The notes: generated by a model not told the origin, from the sequence alone. Shown: positions 16,922-25,390, counted from the first letter of the stretch. The stretch is 64,000 bases of DNA from Methanolobus sediminis (GCF_031312595.1 NZ_CP133592.1:2170001-2234000), one strand, 5' to 3'. Made by a program: numbers and translations.

Positions 16922-17752
16922 ATGAAAGTCATTTGTGTTGCAGGATATAAGAATTCAGGCAAAACAACTCTGGTTACCCGCCTTGTTGAAGCTCTTTCCG
17001 AACACGGGAAGGTTGGAACTGTAAAACAGATGCTTCATCACCGTTTCAATCCGCAGGACACTGATACGGGAAAACATTTCGATGCAGGTGCTGATCTGGT
17101 AGCGGCGATAACAGATACTGAGCTTGTAACCATTAAACGTGATCCTACTCTGGAGGATGCTCTGGACTCTCTTGCAGACAACGGAGCAGACTTTGCAATA
17201 GTTGAAGGTGCAAAAAGCAGTGATCTTCCAAAGATCTTCCTTGGTGAGCCGGAAGGCTCTGATGAGATCTCCAATATACTTGTCAAACTGCCTGTAAGAT
17301 CTGAATGGCATATGGCTCCTCTTGTTGAACTCATCCATGATCAACCTGAATGGGTAACACTTGACTCTCTTATCAGAAAGGTGCGAGCCAATCCAAACAT
17401 CCGTCTTTCAGGCGGTATCGCAACATTCACCGGAATAGTCCGCCGTATCAACAATAATGTGGAAACGACTGCCATAGATTTTGAAAAATATGACGGTGTT
17501 GCTGACAGAGCTATTGAAAAGATATGCATTGACATGAAACAAAAGGAAAACATAATTGATGTACTCATTCATCACAAAACAGGACTTATTAGATCGGGTG
17601 AGGATATCGTTTACATAGTTGTGGCTGCCGCTCACAGGCAGGAGCTTTTCCAGACACTTGTCGATTCACTTGAGCGTATAAAGGAAGATGTTCCTATCTG
17701 GAAAAAAGAGTACACCATTGAAGGTGATTTCTGGGTTCACGACAAGCTCTGA
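16922..17752 (+). CDS. MobB-MoaE fusion (molybdopterin synthesis)
   Basis: The N-terminal about 135 residues are MobB: Walker A AGYKNSGKTTLVTRL, TVKQMLHH, and an IVEGAKSSDLPKI strand. The C-terminal part (about 150-276) is MoaE, the large subunit of molybdopterin synthase: GGIATFTGIVR, AAAHRQELFQTLVDSLERIK, and the catalytic lysine motif PIWKKE...GDFWV. MoaE adds sulfur carried on MoaD to precursor Z; MobB assists guanylation to the dinucleotide cofactor. Such fusions occur in other methanogens. The cofactor made here is the one needed by the FmdB/FmdD enzyme encoded 20 kb away. There is no frameshift between the two parts. Confidence 0.92.
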   Translation: MKVICVAGYKNSGKTTLVTRLVEALSEHGKVGTVKQMLHHRFNPQDTDTGKHFDAGADLVAAITDTELVTIKRDPTLEDALDSLADNGADFAIVEGAKSSDLPKIFLGEPEGSDEISNILVKLPVRSEWHMAPLVELIHDQPEWVTLDSLIRKVRANPNIRLSGGIATFTGIVRRINNNVETTAIDFEKYDGVADRAIEKICIDMKQKENIIDVLIHHKTGLIRSGEDIVYIVVAAAHRQELFQTLVDSLERIKEDVPIWKKEYTIEGDFWVHDKL

Positions 17753-17796
17753 ATTAAAATGGAAAAAAGCATTACAATAAATGGGTTGAGGTAGTT

Positions 17797-18207
17797 TTAT
17801 CTGTTCTTCAGTCCCATCTGCTCATCTATTTCTTCGGCGATTTCTTCCAGTTCCTGGAATATGCGCTCGGAATCTTTTCTCATTTCCTGTACCGCAGCCT
17901 TAAGACTTCCTCCACGAATGTACAGTCCTCTTTTTTCTCTATAGATAAGTCCTGAATTGATAAGGTTCCTTATGTGGTGGTTCACTCTGGACTGGTTGAC
18001 CTCAATACTCCTGGCTATGATATCTGATGATATTTTATCCTGGTTTTCTGCCAGCTGCTGAAGTAGATCGAGGACTATCTGTGTAGCAAGGTTTTCCGTA
18101 TCACGGCCGGAAGATAATCCGAAACTGTCACAGAACCAGCGAATATCTTCTTCCAGTCTCTTTTCTCTGGGTTTTTCCAGATTTACGAGGATAATCTGCT
18201 GTGGCAT
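17797..18207 (-). CDS. Winged-helix regulator, likely heat-shock repressor
   Basis: A 136-residue protein with a central winged helix (about 40-100): QDKISSDIIARSIEVNQSRVNHHIRNLINSGLIYREKRGLYIRGG. The ends are charged helices suited to dimerisation. It is divergent from hsp20-clpB. In Archaeoglobus the regulator HSR1 is encoded next to hsp20 and represses heat-shock genes; this gene has the same kind of location, though I cannot show orthology. A TATA box (CTATATATAC, 18231-18240) lies about 29 bases ahead of the ATG, so its message has almost no leader. A perfect inverted repeat lies just upstream of that box, suggesting autoregulation. Confidence 0.72.
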   Translation of the reverse strand: MPQQIILVNLEKPREKRLEEDIRWFCDSFGLSSGRDTENLATQIVLDLLQQLAENQDKISSDIIARSIEVNQSRVNHHIRNLINSGLIYREKRGLYIRGGSLKAAVQEMRKDSERIFQELEEIAEEIDEQMGLKNR

Positions 18208-18230
18208 AGTATTACTCTATTGAATTGCCT

Positions 18231-18240
18231 GTATATATAG
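18231..18240 (-). promoter_or_regulatory. TATA box of the divergent regulator gene
   Basis: CTATATATAC on the minus strand about 29 bases before the ATG at 18207. It abuts the inverted repeat at 18251-18275, so a protein bound there would sit on the BRE region. Confidence 0.5.
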
Positions 18241-18250
18241 CTTACTTGTA

Positions 18251-18284
18251 TTTTATCGATATCATCTCGATAAAAACGATAAAA
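18251..18284. promoter_or_regulatory. Candidate heat-shock operator: inverted repeat plus third half-site
   Basis: TTTTATCGA (18251-18259), seven-base spacer, then its exact reverse complement TCGATAAAA (18267-18275), immediately followed by a third copy of the core, ACGATAAAA (18276-18284). It lies between the TATA boxes of the divergent regulator and of hsp20. A 9-base perfect repeat in this position is the expected form of an operator for the dimeric winged-helix protein next door. Confidence 0.6.
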
Positions 18285-18304
18285 TAGCTATTTTCTACAA
18301 AAGA

Positions 18305-18312
18305 TTTAAATA
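18305..18312 (+). promoter_or_regulatory. BRE-TATA promoter of hsp20
   Basis: TTTAAATA preceded by the purine-rich AAAAGA. The predicted start of transcription is near 18335, leaving a leader of about 115 bases before the hsp20 ATG at 18451, unusually long for this genome region. Confidence 0.5.
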
Positions 18313-18340
18313 GGAAATCCACAATATAATTGTTCAGTTA

Positions 18341-18356
18341 ACAGGAGTTATCCTGT
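18341..18356 (+). other. Leader hairpin ahead of hsp20
   Basis: ACAGGA-GTTA-TCCTGT, a perfect six-base stem with a four-base loop, at the predicted 5' end of the hsp20 message. It contains an AGGAG, but that lies too far from any start codon to be the main ribosome binding site. The same ACAGGAG word recurs at 18437-18443, in the real ribosome binding site, so the TCCTGT arm could also pair there. Confidence 0.35.
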
Positions 18357-18450
18357 TCCTATCATGAAACAACAATTACAAAACAGAAAACAAACGGAAC
18401 CGCCGGACGACCAAAAAAATCAGAATATCCATGAGAACAGGAGTGATAAT

Positions 18451-18912
18451 ATGAGATTTGGTTTAACAAAAGTAACGCCAGCAAGAAGTGGAGTATGGAA
18501 TCCAATGGAAGAAATAGTGCAGATGCAGGATATGTTAAACAACATGTTTAAAGAGAGAAGTTTCGGGGACAGATGGTCAGAACCTGGAATTCTTGCACCT
18601 CTTGTGGATGTTAAGGATGAAGGTTCCGAATTACTTGTCACAACCGACCTTCCGGGAGTGGAGAAAGATGATGTTGACCTTGATGTCAGCGATAACATGC
18701 TGACAATATCTGCAAAGCGCAGTTCAGACAAAGAAGAAAAGGACGAAGGATACCTGCGCAGGGAAAGGACTTACAGTTCATTCTCAAGAACTGTGACCTT
18801 ACCAAACACAGTCTCTGCAGAAGGTGCAAAGGCAAAACTCGAAAACGGTGTGCTTACTGTTACTTTGCCAAAGCTGCAGATAGAAGAAAACAAAAAGATA
18901 CCCATCGAATAG
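18451..18912 (+). CDS. hsp20: Small heat-shock protein Hsp20
   Basis: A 153-residue alpha-crystallin-domain protein: LAPLVDVKDEGSELLVTTDLPGVEKDDVDLDV, the LENGVLTVTLPK signature, and a C-terminal IPI motif (KKIPIE) used in oligomer contacts. It holds unfolding proteins and hands them on to ClpB/Hsp70 systems. I place the start at ATG 18451 because AGGAGTGAT lies at 18439-18447; the in-frame ATG at 18364 would add 29 low-complexity residues (many Gln, Asn, Lys) and has no close ribosome binding site. The next gene is clpB, 175 bases downstream. A run of T (18973-18978) after a weak stem may end part of the transcripts. Confidence 0.93.
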   Translation: MRFGLTKVTPARSGVWNPMEEIVQMQDMLNNMFKERSFGDRWSEPGILAPLVDVKDEGSELLVTTDLPGVEKDDVDLDVSDNMLTISAKRSSDKEEKDEGYLRRERTYSSFSRTVTLPNTVSAEGAKAKLENGVLTVTLPKLQIEENKKIPIE

Positions 18913-19087
18913 ATGGGTCCATACATGAGTAACATTCCTGCATAGCTGGGGCAATGGCCGCTTGCTATCAGGTTTTTTATTTACTCATTCCGGGTTCAGA
19001 CATGACCCCGAAAAACGTGTCAAAAAGGATTTAACTTAGAATCAAAAAATAATAAATGGGAAATGTCAATCCCGGGGAGTTTATAAT

Positions 19088-21703
19088 ATGGATCTTAATC
19101 GTTTCACACAAAAAGCCCAGGAAGCTATCCAGGGTTCAAGTACAATTGCTGCAAGATACAGAAACCAGCAGATAGACTGCGAACACATGCTTCTTGCATT
19201 GCTGGAACAGAGTGGGGGACTGGTAACAACCTTACTTCAGAATATGGAAGTTCCGGTGGACCGCGTAAAGGAGAAAGTTGAGTCTCAGCTTGCAGGTCTT
19301 CCTCAGGTGTCAGGGCCTGGCGGCGATCAGGTATACATGACTCAGACCATGAGGCGCGTCCTTGATGCTGCTTCACAGGAAGCCGGCAAGATGAAGGACG
19401 AATATGTAAGTGTCGAACACCTCCTGCTTGCAATGGTGGAAGAAAAGGACAACCAGTGCGGTAAAATACTTGCAAGTGAAGGCGTTACACGTGACAGACT
19501 TCTTGAAGCGATAAAGCAGGTAAGGGGGAATAGAAGAATAACTTCAGAGAATCCGGAAGACACAATGGAACCATTAAAGAAGTACGGTATAGACTTCACA
19601 GAACTTGCAGCTCAGGGTAAGCTTGATCCAGTTATCGGAAGGGATCAGGAGATAAGGCATTCAGTTGAGATACTTTCACGCCGCAGGAAGAACAACCCTG
19701 TACTTATCGGTGAAGCTGGTGTAGGTAAGACTGCAATTGTCGAGGGTCTTGCACAGCGTATTGCCAAGAAGGATGTTCCTGATGCCATGAAAGACAAGCG
19801 TATCATTGCCCTTGATATGGGTGCATTGATAGCCGGTGCCAAGTTCCGCGGTGAGTTCGAAGAGAGGCTCAAGGCTGTACTTAAGGAAGTTGCAGATTCC
19901 GAAGGTCAGATAATTCTCTTCATTGATGAGATCCACACAATCGTAGGTGCAGGTGCCACAGAAGGTGCAATGGATGCAGGAAACCTCCTCAAGCCAATGC
20001 TTGCACGTGGTGAGCTTCACTGTATCGGTGCTACAACTGTTGATGAATATCGTAAGTACATTGAAAAGGATGCTGCACTTGAACGCAGGTTCCTGCCGGT
20101 ATTCGTTGAGGAGCCAACAGTAGAGGACACAATTTCCATCCTCCGTGGACTGAAGGAGAAATATGAGGTACACCACGGTGTACGTCTTAAGGACTCTGCA
20201 CTTGTGGCTGCTGCGATCATGAGTCACCGCTACATTGCAGACAGGTTCCTTCCAGATAAGGCGATTGACCTTGTAGACGAGGCTGCTGCAAAGAAGAGAA
20301 CTGCAATTGACAGTAAGCCTGCAGAACTTGACGAGGCTGACCGTAAGATCATGCAGCTTGAGATCGAGCGCGAGGCATTGAAGAAGGAGAAGGATGCTGC
20401 TTCAAAGGATCGTCTGGAAATTCTTGAGAAGGAACTTGCTGATATCAGGGCTGAATCCGATGCAATGAGAGCAAGATGGGATCGTGAAAAGGAAGCGATT
20501 TCAAAGCTTGGTTCACTGAAGCAGGAGATAGAGGACACGAAGATCCAGCTTGAACTTGCTGAGAACGACAACAACCTTGAGCTTGCTTCCAGACTCAAGT
20601 ACGGAACTCTCATTCCACTGCAACACCAGTATGCTGAAGAGGAAAAACTGCTTCAGGATATGCAGGGTGAGATGCTTCTTAATGAGGAAGTCGGCGAAGA
20701 GGATATTGCCGATGTTGTCAGCCAGTGGACCCACATACCTGTAACAAGGCTTATGGAAGGGCAGCGTGAGAAGCTTGTGCACTTTGAAGACAACCTGCAC
20801 AACCGTATCATAGGTCAGAGTGAAGCTGTAAAGGCAGTTGCAGATGCGGTTATACGTAACTACGCAGGTATCAAGGACCCAAGGCGTCCGATTGGAAGTT
20901 TCATCTTCCTTGGTCCGACAGGTGTCGGTAAGACCGAGCTTGTAAAAGCCCTTGCAGCAGAGTTGTTCGATGATGAGAACAACATGGTGCGTATTGACAT
21001 GTCCGAGTACATGGAAAAGCACACCGTTGCAAGGATGATCGGAGCACCACCCGGTTATATCGGACATGATGAAGGTGGACAGCTCACAGAAGCAGTACGC
21101 AGAAGACCATATTCAGTTGTACTCTTCGATGAGATCGAAAAGGCGCATCCTGATGTGTTCAACGTCATGCTTCAGATACTTGATGACGGTCGCCTGACCG
21201 ATTCCAAGGGCAGGACCGTGGACTTCAAGAACACGCTGATAATCATGACATCCAACATCTTCGCAGGAGATCTTACAGAAGTCCTGAAGTCCGAGGAGGA
21301 TGCACAGGATGTGGATTACAACATACTGCAGATGCGTGCAATGACCGAGCTTGGAAAGTATTTCAGGCCGGAGTTCCTCAACCGTGTTGATGAGATTGCT
21401 CTCTTCCATGCACTCAAGCCTGAAGAACTTGTCAGGATCGTTGACATCAAGGCTGCCGATCTTGTAGAGAGGCTTAAGGACAAGCGTATCAGTCTTGAGC
21501 TTACAGATGCAGCAAAGGCATATCTGTCAAAGGCAGGATACAGTGAAACCTTTGGTGCAAGGCCACTTAAGAGAGTCATTCAGAACGAGGTCGAGACAAG
21601 GATTGCAAAACTCATTGTTGCAGGCGACGTGCCGGAAGGTTCAACAGTGGTCGTTGACAGCAATGGTGCAGAGCTTACTGTGGATGTTCGGTCTGCGGAA
21701 TAA
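19088..21703 (+). CDS. clpB: ClpB disaggregase
   Basis: An 871-residue full-length ClpB. N-domain (about 1-145: [25 protein letters not shown]), AAA1 with Walker [16 protein letters not shown], a coiled-coil middle domain (about 400-530, rich in E/K/L), AAA2 with [15 protein letters not shown], and the C-terminal small domain. It rescues aggregated proteins with DnaK and small heat-shock proteins. The family is bacterial in origin and present only in some archaea, mainly mesophilic methanogens and haloarchaea, so the gene was acquired by transfer at some time; its codon use is not visibly different. GGGGAG precedes the ATG. Confidence 0.97.
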   Translation: MDLNRFTQKAQEAIQGSSTIAARYRNQQIDCEHMLLALLEQSGGLVTTLLQNMEVPVDRVKEKVESQLAGLPQVSGPGGDQVYMTQTMRRVLDAASQEAGKMKDEYVSVEHLLLAMVEEKDNQCGKILASEGVTRDRLLEAIKQVRGNRRITSENPEDTMEPLKKYGIDFTELAAQGKLDPVIGRDQEIRHSVEILSRRRKNNPVLIGEAGVGKTAIVEGLAQRIAKKDVPDAMKDKRIIALDMGALIAGAKFRGEFEERLKAVLKEVADSEGQIILFIDEIHTIVGAGATEGAMDAGNLLKPMLARGELHCIGATTVDEYRKYIEKDAALERRFLPVFVEEPTVEDTISILRGLKEKYEVHHGVRLKDSALVAAAIMSHRYIADRFLPDKAIDLVDEAAAKKRTAIDSKPAELDEADRKIMQLEIEREALKKEKDAASKDRLEILEKELADIRAESDAMRARWDREKEAISKLGSLKQEIEDTKIQLELAENDNNLELASRLKYGTLIPLQHQYAEEEKLLQDMQGEMLLNEEVGEEDIADVVSQWTHIPVTRLMEGQREKLVHFEDNLHNRIIGQSEAVKAVADAVIRNYAGIKDPRRPIGSFIFLGPTGVGKTELVKALAAELFDDENNMVRIDMSEYMEKHTVARMIGAPPGYIGHDEGGQLTEAVRRRPYSVVLFDEIEKAHPDVFNVMLQILDDGRLTDSKGRTVDFKNTLIIMTSNIFAGDLTEVLKSEEDAQDVDYNILQMRAMTELGKYFRPEFLNRVDEIALFHALKPEELVRIVDIKAADLVERLKDKRISLELTDAAKAYLSKAGYSETFGARPLKRVIQNEVETRIAKLIVAGDVPEGSTVVVDSNGAELTVDVRSAE

Positions 21704-21727
21704 AGACAAAAGTCACAAAAACAGTTT

Positions 21728-21763
21728 CCGGTTGCAATTAAGCAACCGGTAAATCACTTTTTT
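21728..21763 (+). terminator. Hairpin terminator after clpB
   Basis: CCGGTTGC-AATTAA-GCAACCGG, a perfect eight-base stem (21728-21735 with 21742-21749), followed by a T-rich tract at 21757-21763. It is placed between the convergent clpB and the 551-residue protein gene. Confidence 0.7.
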
Positions 21764-21779
21764 AATCTTATTTAATATC

Positions 21780-23435
21780 TTAAAATCCAAGTGCCATTCT
21801 AATGAGCACTATAAATCCAACAAACAGGTCAAGTACTATCAGTCCTCCAATAACCATTCCACCCAGTTTCAGGTATTTAGTGTCAAAGTCAAGTATTGAC
21901 AGTGCATTCTTCACTGAGTCCATGGTGTCATTGGCTTTCTCCACGGTTCCTTTAGCTTCCTCTATGGTCGCGTTGACATTATCAAGCAGCAGGTCGATGC
22001 GAGGCTGTTCCTCTGTCCTGACATTTTCCAGTACTCCGTGAAGTTCATCCAGTGTCTTTGGAATGATTCCCGGTTCCTCGACCCACTTGTTTGAAAGGAG
22101 TTCATATTTCTTCTCCATTTTGAGCGATTGTCTGAAATAGAACGCTTTCTGTGCCTTCATCAGGTCGTAATTGCGCTGGTATCCATCAAATTTTGTACTC
22201 AGTGATGCTGATATCTTTGCACCGTAAGGCTGTATCATGGACATTGAATTGCCGGGTGATTTCTTGATGGAGGTTGCAAGTCTGGCAACGTTTGCTGCAG
22301 ATATGCTTGCTGTTGCTTTCTTTGCCACAGCTGAACTTGCGGTTGTACTTGCAGTTTCGACATTGCTAGCTGCAGTTGCTCTTATTGTTGGTTGTGAACT
22401 TGAAAGGCTTCTTACAGTTCTTTCATTTATACTTGCGTCAACAGTTCTTATATTGTCTCTTGCAATCTCTGTTCTTCCGACACTTTCACTTACAGTTATG
22501 TCTTTATCAACAACATCTGCAACACTGATGTTGTCTTTTATTGAATCGGCAATGTTTATTGTATCAACAATGTTTGCAGCACTGATGACATCGTCAAGTA
22601 CGCTGCTTGCATAGATGTTATCTTTCGGAACGCTGATCTTGCCTGCAGCTATCTCAAACTTGTTTACCGGATGTACTTTTACGATTTCCCCCAGTTGTGC
22701 AGTTACCGTATCTTTCCTTGAGATGAGTCCCTGATAGTAGAGTTTGTCAATCTGGATCATATCCAGCTGGTCCCTGATTGATGGACTGAGTTCAGCTATT
22801 GAAACAGGAACTTTCTTCTTGGTGACAAAGAGTTTCTTAACTTCTTGAAGGACTTCTTCACTCACATCCAGATTGTCATCAAGAGATGCAAGTATGTCCT
22901 CGATCATTGGTTGTTCGATAGTGTTGAATCTTTCAAGAGTTTCCTTGGCGTTATAGATGCCTGTGGTAAGAACTCCTGGTTCCTGATAGAATATGTCGTG
23001 AATTTCCTGATTCACGCTGGCAAGCTTTGCCATAAGCTGGAATTTTTCCATTACATCACTGAGATTGGATATTATGTCCCAGAAATTAAAATCAAAGTTG
23101 CCTGTATTACTGACTCCTTTCTCTTTGAGCTTGTTCTCAAGACGTGTTTTTTCCTGTCTCAACGAATCAAGTCTTGCTTTTTCCTCGTCCCAGAGATCAG
23201 CTTCACTTCTTGGTGTCAGTCTCTGGATGGTAAGAAGCTCTTCTGCCTCTTTCAATGTTGAATTCAACTGCTCGCCTACAGCCTGTATGGTCGAACCGAT
23301 GACTGCAATCGCCATACCTGCTTCTTCAGCTGCTCCTCCAATATCATCCGCTGCGTTTCCTGCCTGGTAGATAGCCTTTCCAGCTGTGTATAATCCACCC
23401 GTTGCTACTCCTAATACCACGTCATACCATGCCAT
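21780..23435 (-). CDS. Unrecognised 551-residue helical membrane protein with internal repeat
   Basis: I do not recognise a family. The N-terminus (1-55) is small-residue-rich and amphipathic (GVATGGLYTAGKAIYQAGNAADDIGGAAEEAG). Residues about 60-110 and 130-200 are charged helices, probably coiled coil. Residues about 270-390 are a Ser/Thr/Ala/Val-rich linker with repeated NI-x-x-A/V-D units. A second helical block spans 415-515, and one hydrophobic helix (525-549) ends the chain. A motif is duplicated: EPG at 152-154 with EQP at 174-176, and EPG at 454-456 with EQP at 476-478, both 22 residues apart and in similar sequence. It may be a membrane-anchored structural or scaffold protein. It is alone on its strand, upstream of a TrmB regulator gene. 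Confidence 0.8.
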   Translation of the reverse strand: MAWYDVVLGVATGGLYTAGKAIYQAGNAADDIGGAAEEAGMAIAVIGSTIQAVGEQLNSTLKEAEELLTIQRLTPRSEADLWDEEKARLDSLRQEKTRLENKLKEKGVSNTGNFDFNFWDIISNLSDVMEKFQLMAKLASVNQEIHDIFYQEPGVLTTGIYNAKETLERFNTIEQPMIEDILASLDDNLDVSEEVLQEVKKLFVTKKKVPVSIAELSPSIRDQLDMIQIDKLYYQGLISRKDTVTAQLGEIVKVHPVNKFEIAAGKISVPKDNIYASSVLDDVISAANIVDTINIADSIKDNISVADVVDKDITVSESVGRTEIARDNIRTVDASINERTVRSLSSSQPTIRATAASNVETASTTASSAVAKKATASISAANVARLATSIKKSPGNSMSMIQPYGAKISASLSTKFDGYQRNYDLMKAQKAFYFRQSLKMEKKYELLSNKWVEEPGIIPKTLDELHGVLENVRTEEQPRIDLLLDNVNATIEEAKGTVEKANDTMDSVKNALSILDFDTKYLKLGGMVIGGLIVLDLFVGFIVLIRMALGF

Positions 23436-23641
23436 ATCTATTCCTCCTGTCCTCTCCCTGATATCCTTCCGAAGTGATGACTCAGTTTACATGCACCACT
23501 ATTTTACAAAGAGTAAACCCACAAATATCCTGTTTCCACTCCGAAAAATCAGGACTCTGTTAATTTTATGTATGGGATATAATATATGCTTTACCTATAT
23601 TGGATGGTATATTAATATGGCAGATATTTTTCAAAAAGTAT

Positions 23642-24493
23642 TCAGAAATTAAAACTCACTTTTTTTCCCTTTACCCAGAGTTCTTCAAATTTATCTTTCA
23701 GTTTTGCCGCATATTCTTTATCGTACACTTTTAGTTCGCCAAATATTTTATCAGGAATTAAGGGGTCAGGAATTGGTATGTGTGTTATATATTCATCAAT
23801 AAGTCTGAAATCATAATCACAATCTAAAGCCTTTGCATCGATGTTCTTTTTGATCATTTCTTTATCAAGTGGATCTTTGATATGTTCAAACCGGTTTTTT
23901 AATAAATATGTAAACATCTCTTCCGGGAAAATAATTTTAATCTTAATTCCTTTTTTTGCAGCTTTGACAAATTCGTCAACAACGGTAGGCATAAATGTGC
24001 TGGGTTCAATAGTTTTATCTTTACAAATTAACTTTGACATTTTTGCCGGTTTTACATGCAATATCTCGGTTTCAACTTCATCAAGCATATTCTTGATGTT
24101 TTTAATGATGTCCTCTTCACCAATGGAGGTGGCCCAGAACTGAAGTTCCGTATGTTCAGGTTGGGTCATATCGCAGAATTTGGATTCAAGTTCCGATACT
24201 TTCAGTTTGAAGTTCTCCAGTTCATTCTTTGTTTCCTCTTCTTTTTTGGTGTAAAGGTTGTTCAAGGCAATAGATGGTTTAACTGCTCTGTATTTACGGG
24301 GTCTTGACCTCTGGAATTCAACCAGTCCCATATTGTTCAGGTTTGAAAGAACTTCATAAATCTTTCCAACAGGTATGTCAGATTTTCGTGACAATTCCTG
24401 TGCTCCGGTAACTCCTTCTTTTAGCAATGTTGAGTATGCAGAGGCTTCGTATTTTGTAAGCCCAAGATCTCTTAATGATCCTTCATTGTCCAT
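23642..24493 (-). CDS. TrmB-family transcriptional regulator
   Basis: A 283-residue TrmB protein. The N-terminal winged helix (about 8-75) has LRDLGLTKYEASAYSTLLKEG and DIPVGKIYEVLSNLNNMGLVEF. A coiled-coil linker (KKEEETKNELENFKLKVSELE) joins it to a C-terminal effector domain of the phospholipase-D-like fold seen in TrmB/TrmBL proteins. Such regulators bind sugars or other ligands; the ligand here is unknown. It lies between the 551-residue protein gene and the export cluster, and may control either. It is distantly related to the second TrmB gene at 30027. Confidence 0.85.
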   Translation of the reverse strand: MDNEGSLRDLGLTKYEASAYSTLLKEGVTGAQELSRKSDIPVGKIYEVLSNLNNMGLVEFQRSRPRKYRAVKPSIALNNLYTKKEEETKNELENFKLKVSELESKFCDMTQPEHTELQFWATSIGEEDIIKNIKNMLDEVETEILHVKPAKMSKLICKDKTIEPSTFMPTVVDEFVKAAKKGIKIKIIFPEEMFTYLLKNRFEHIKDPLDKEMIKKNIDAKALDCDYDFRLIDEYITHIPIPDPLIPDKIFGELKVYDKEYAAKLKDKFEELWVKGKKVSFNF

Positions 24494-24665
24494 GTTATCA
24501 CGTTTTATTATTCTAGTTCAAAAGTTGTATATTACAGTTTCTTTATTAAAACAACTATAAAGATGTTTTTCCTGGTAAGATTTATATTCCATGCGCTCGT
24601 AGTCATACTCGACGATATATAGTCAGGTATTTGTAGCATTCAATTACTTTGCAAGGTGTTTCAAA

Positions 24666-24866
24666 ATGAAACAAAAATTAGATGTATTTCCTAAGATGTC
24701 TTCAGTTGATATATTAAAATCTCATATTGAAGAGATTTCTGTTAAATGTCTTGATAACAACTGGATTCATGAAAACAAGATTGATTTGAATTCATTAATG
24801 GAAGATAAGCATTATGAGTCGGATTTTAAAGTTTCTTCCAGGCATTTTTACAACAATCAGAGGTGA
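24666..24866 (+). CDS. Small hypothetical protein, 66 residues
   Basis: Begins MKQKLDVFPKMSSVDILKSHIEE and ends SRHFYNNQR; acidic middle, no membrane segment, no cysteine pattern apart from one Cys. I do not recognise it. It is likely real because AGGTG lies nine bases ahead of the ATG and a TATA-like GATATATAG occurs about 50 bases upstream (24614-24622). The next 500 bases hold no gene. Its codon composition is coding-like, but with so short a frame this is weak evidence. Confidence 0.5.
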   Translation: MKQKLDVFPKMSSVDILKSHIEEISVKCLDNNWIHENKIDLNSLMEDKHYESDFKVSSRHFYNNQR

Positions 24867-25390
24867 ATATTGTTTCAATATAACTTATTATATGTTTTTT
24901 CCAGAGTGAAAGTCTTATATATTGATCAGTATATACAAAGTTAAAATCATCCTAAAGTCTTTTTATCAAGCATTTGTATGTTTTATAAAACACTCTCCTG
25001 TATATGTTATAGTTATATTTCTATTATACAAGTATGTTTTTCTATGCTCTGAACTAGTATGTAAAAAATCTATTCTGTCTATTTATCGCAAGGTTTATTT
25101 ACTAATAATGCTGTACATATTTTTGTGTACCATCAACAACATGCAATGCGTGTATGTTAGTACCACCCTATCCAACCCCCAACGAGGCATCCTTTGCAGG
25201 ATGTCTCAACCCTGTTCTTTATTTGTTCTAAAAATAGGTCAATCAATATGCTGTTTCGGAAAATTGTTACTCAATACACTTTTCACTAGTTTATTACAGG
25301 GTAAAATCCTTATATAGTAAACTGGATATTTATCGTCATGTTAAAACAACTCGCGCAGAGTTTTTTTGTATTAATAATAAATCACAAGGA
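24867..25390. other. 524-base intergenic region with no convincing gene
   Basis: AT-rich DNA between the small ORF and the RND gene. The one long frame in it (24922-25317, plus) encodes a Cys- and aromatic-rich sequence without a ribosome binding site and is probably chance. It contains the stem-loop at 25184-25207 within a locally C-rich stretch, and a promoter for the RND operon must lie in its last 100 bases. Confidence 0.5.
25184..25207 (+). ncRNA. Strong stem-loop, possible small RNA or leader element
   Basis: GAGGCATCC-TTTGCA-GGATGTCTC: nine base pairs (one G-T) around a six-base loop. It is set in a C-rich island (ACCACCC, CCAACCCCC) within an otherwise AT-rich gap, which is unlike random intergenic DNA here. 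It lies 184 bases before the RND gene. Whether it is a small RNA, a riboswitch-like leader or a terminator of the upstream gene cannot be told. Confidence 0.3.

Noticed and set aside
20513-21067. 184-codon minus-strand frame inside clpB
   Set aside because: A shadow of the conserved clpB coding sequence, without its own signals.
23436-23641. Frame 23386-23652 and short ORFs between the 551-residue protein and TrmB genes
   Set aside because: Very biased toward random composition and overlapping the real gene start; the stretch looks like a promoter region for the minus-strand gene.
24922-25317. 131-codon plus-strand frame in the gap before the RND gene
   Set aside because: Rich in Cys, Tyr, Phe and Ile as expected of random AT-rich DNA, no ribosome binding site, and it runs across the hairpin at 25184-25207.
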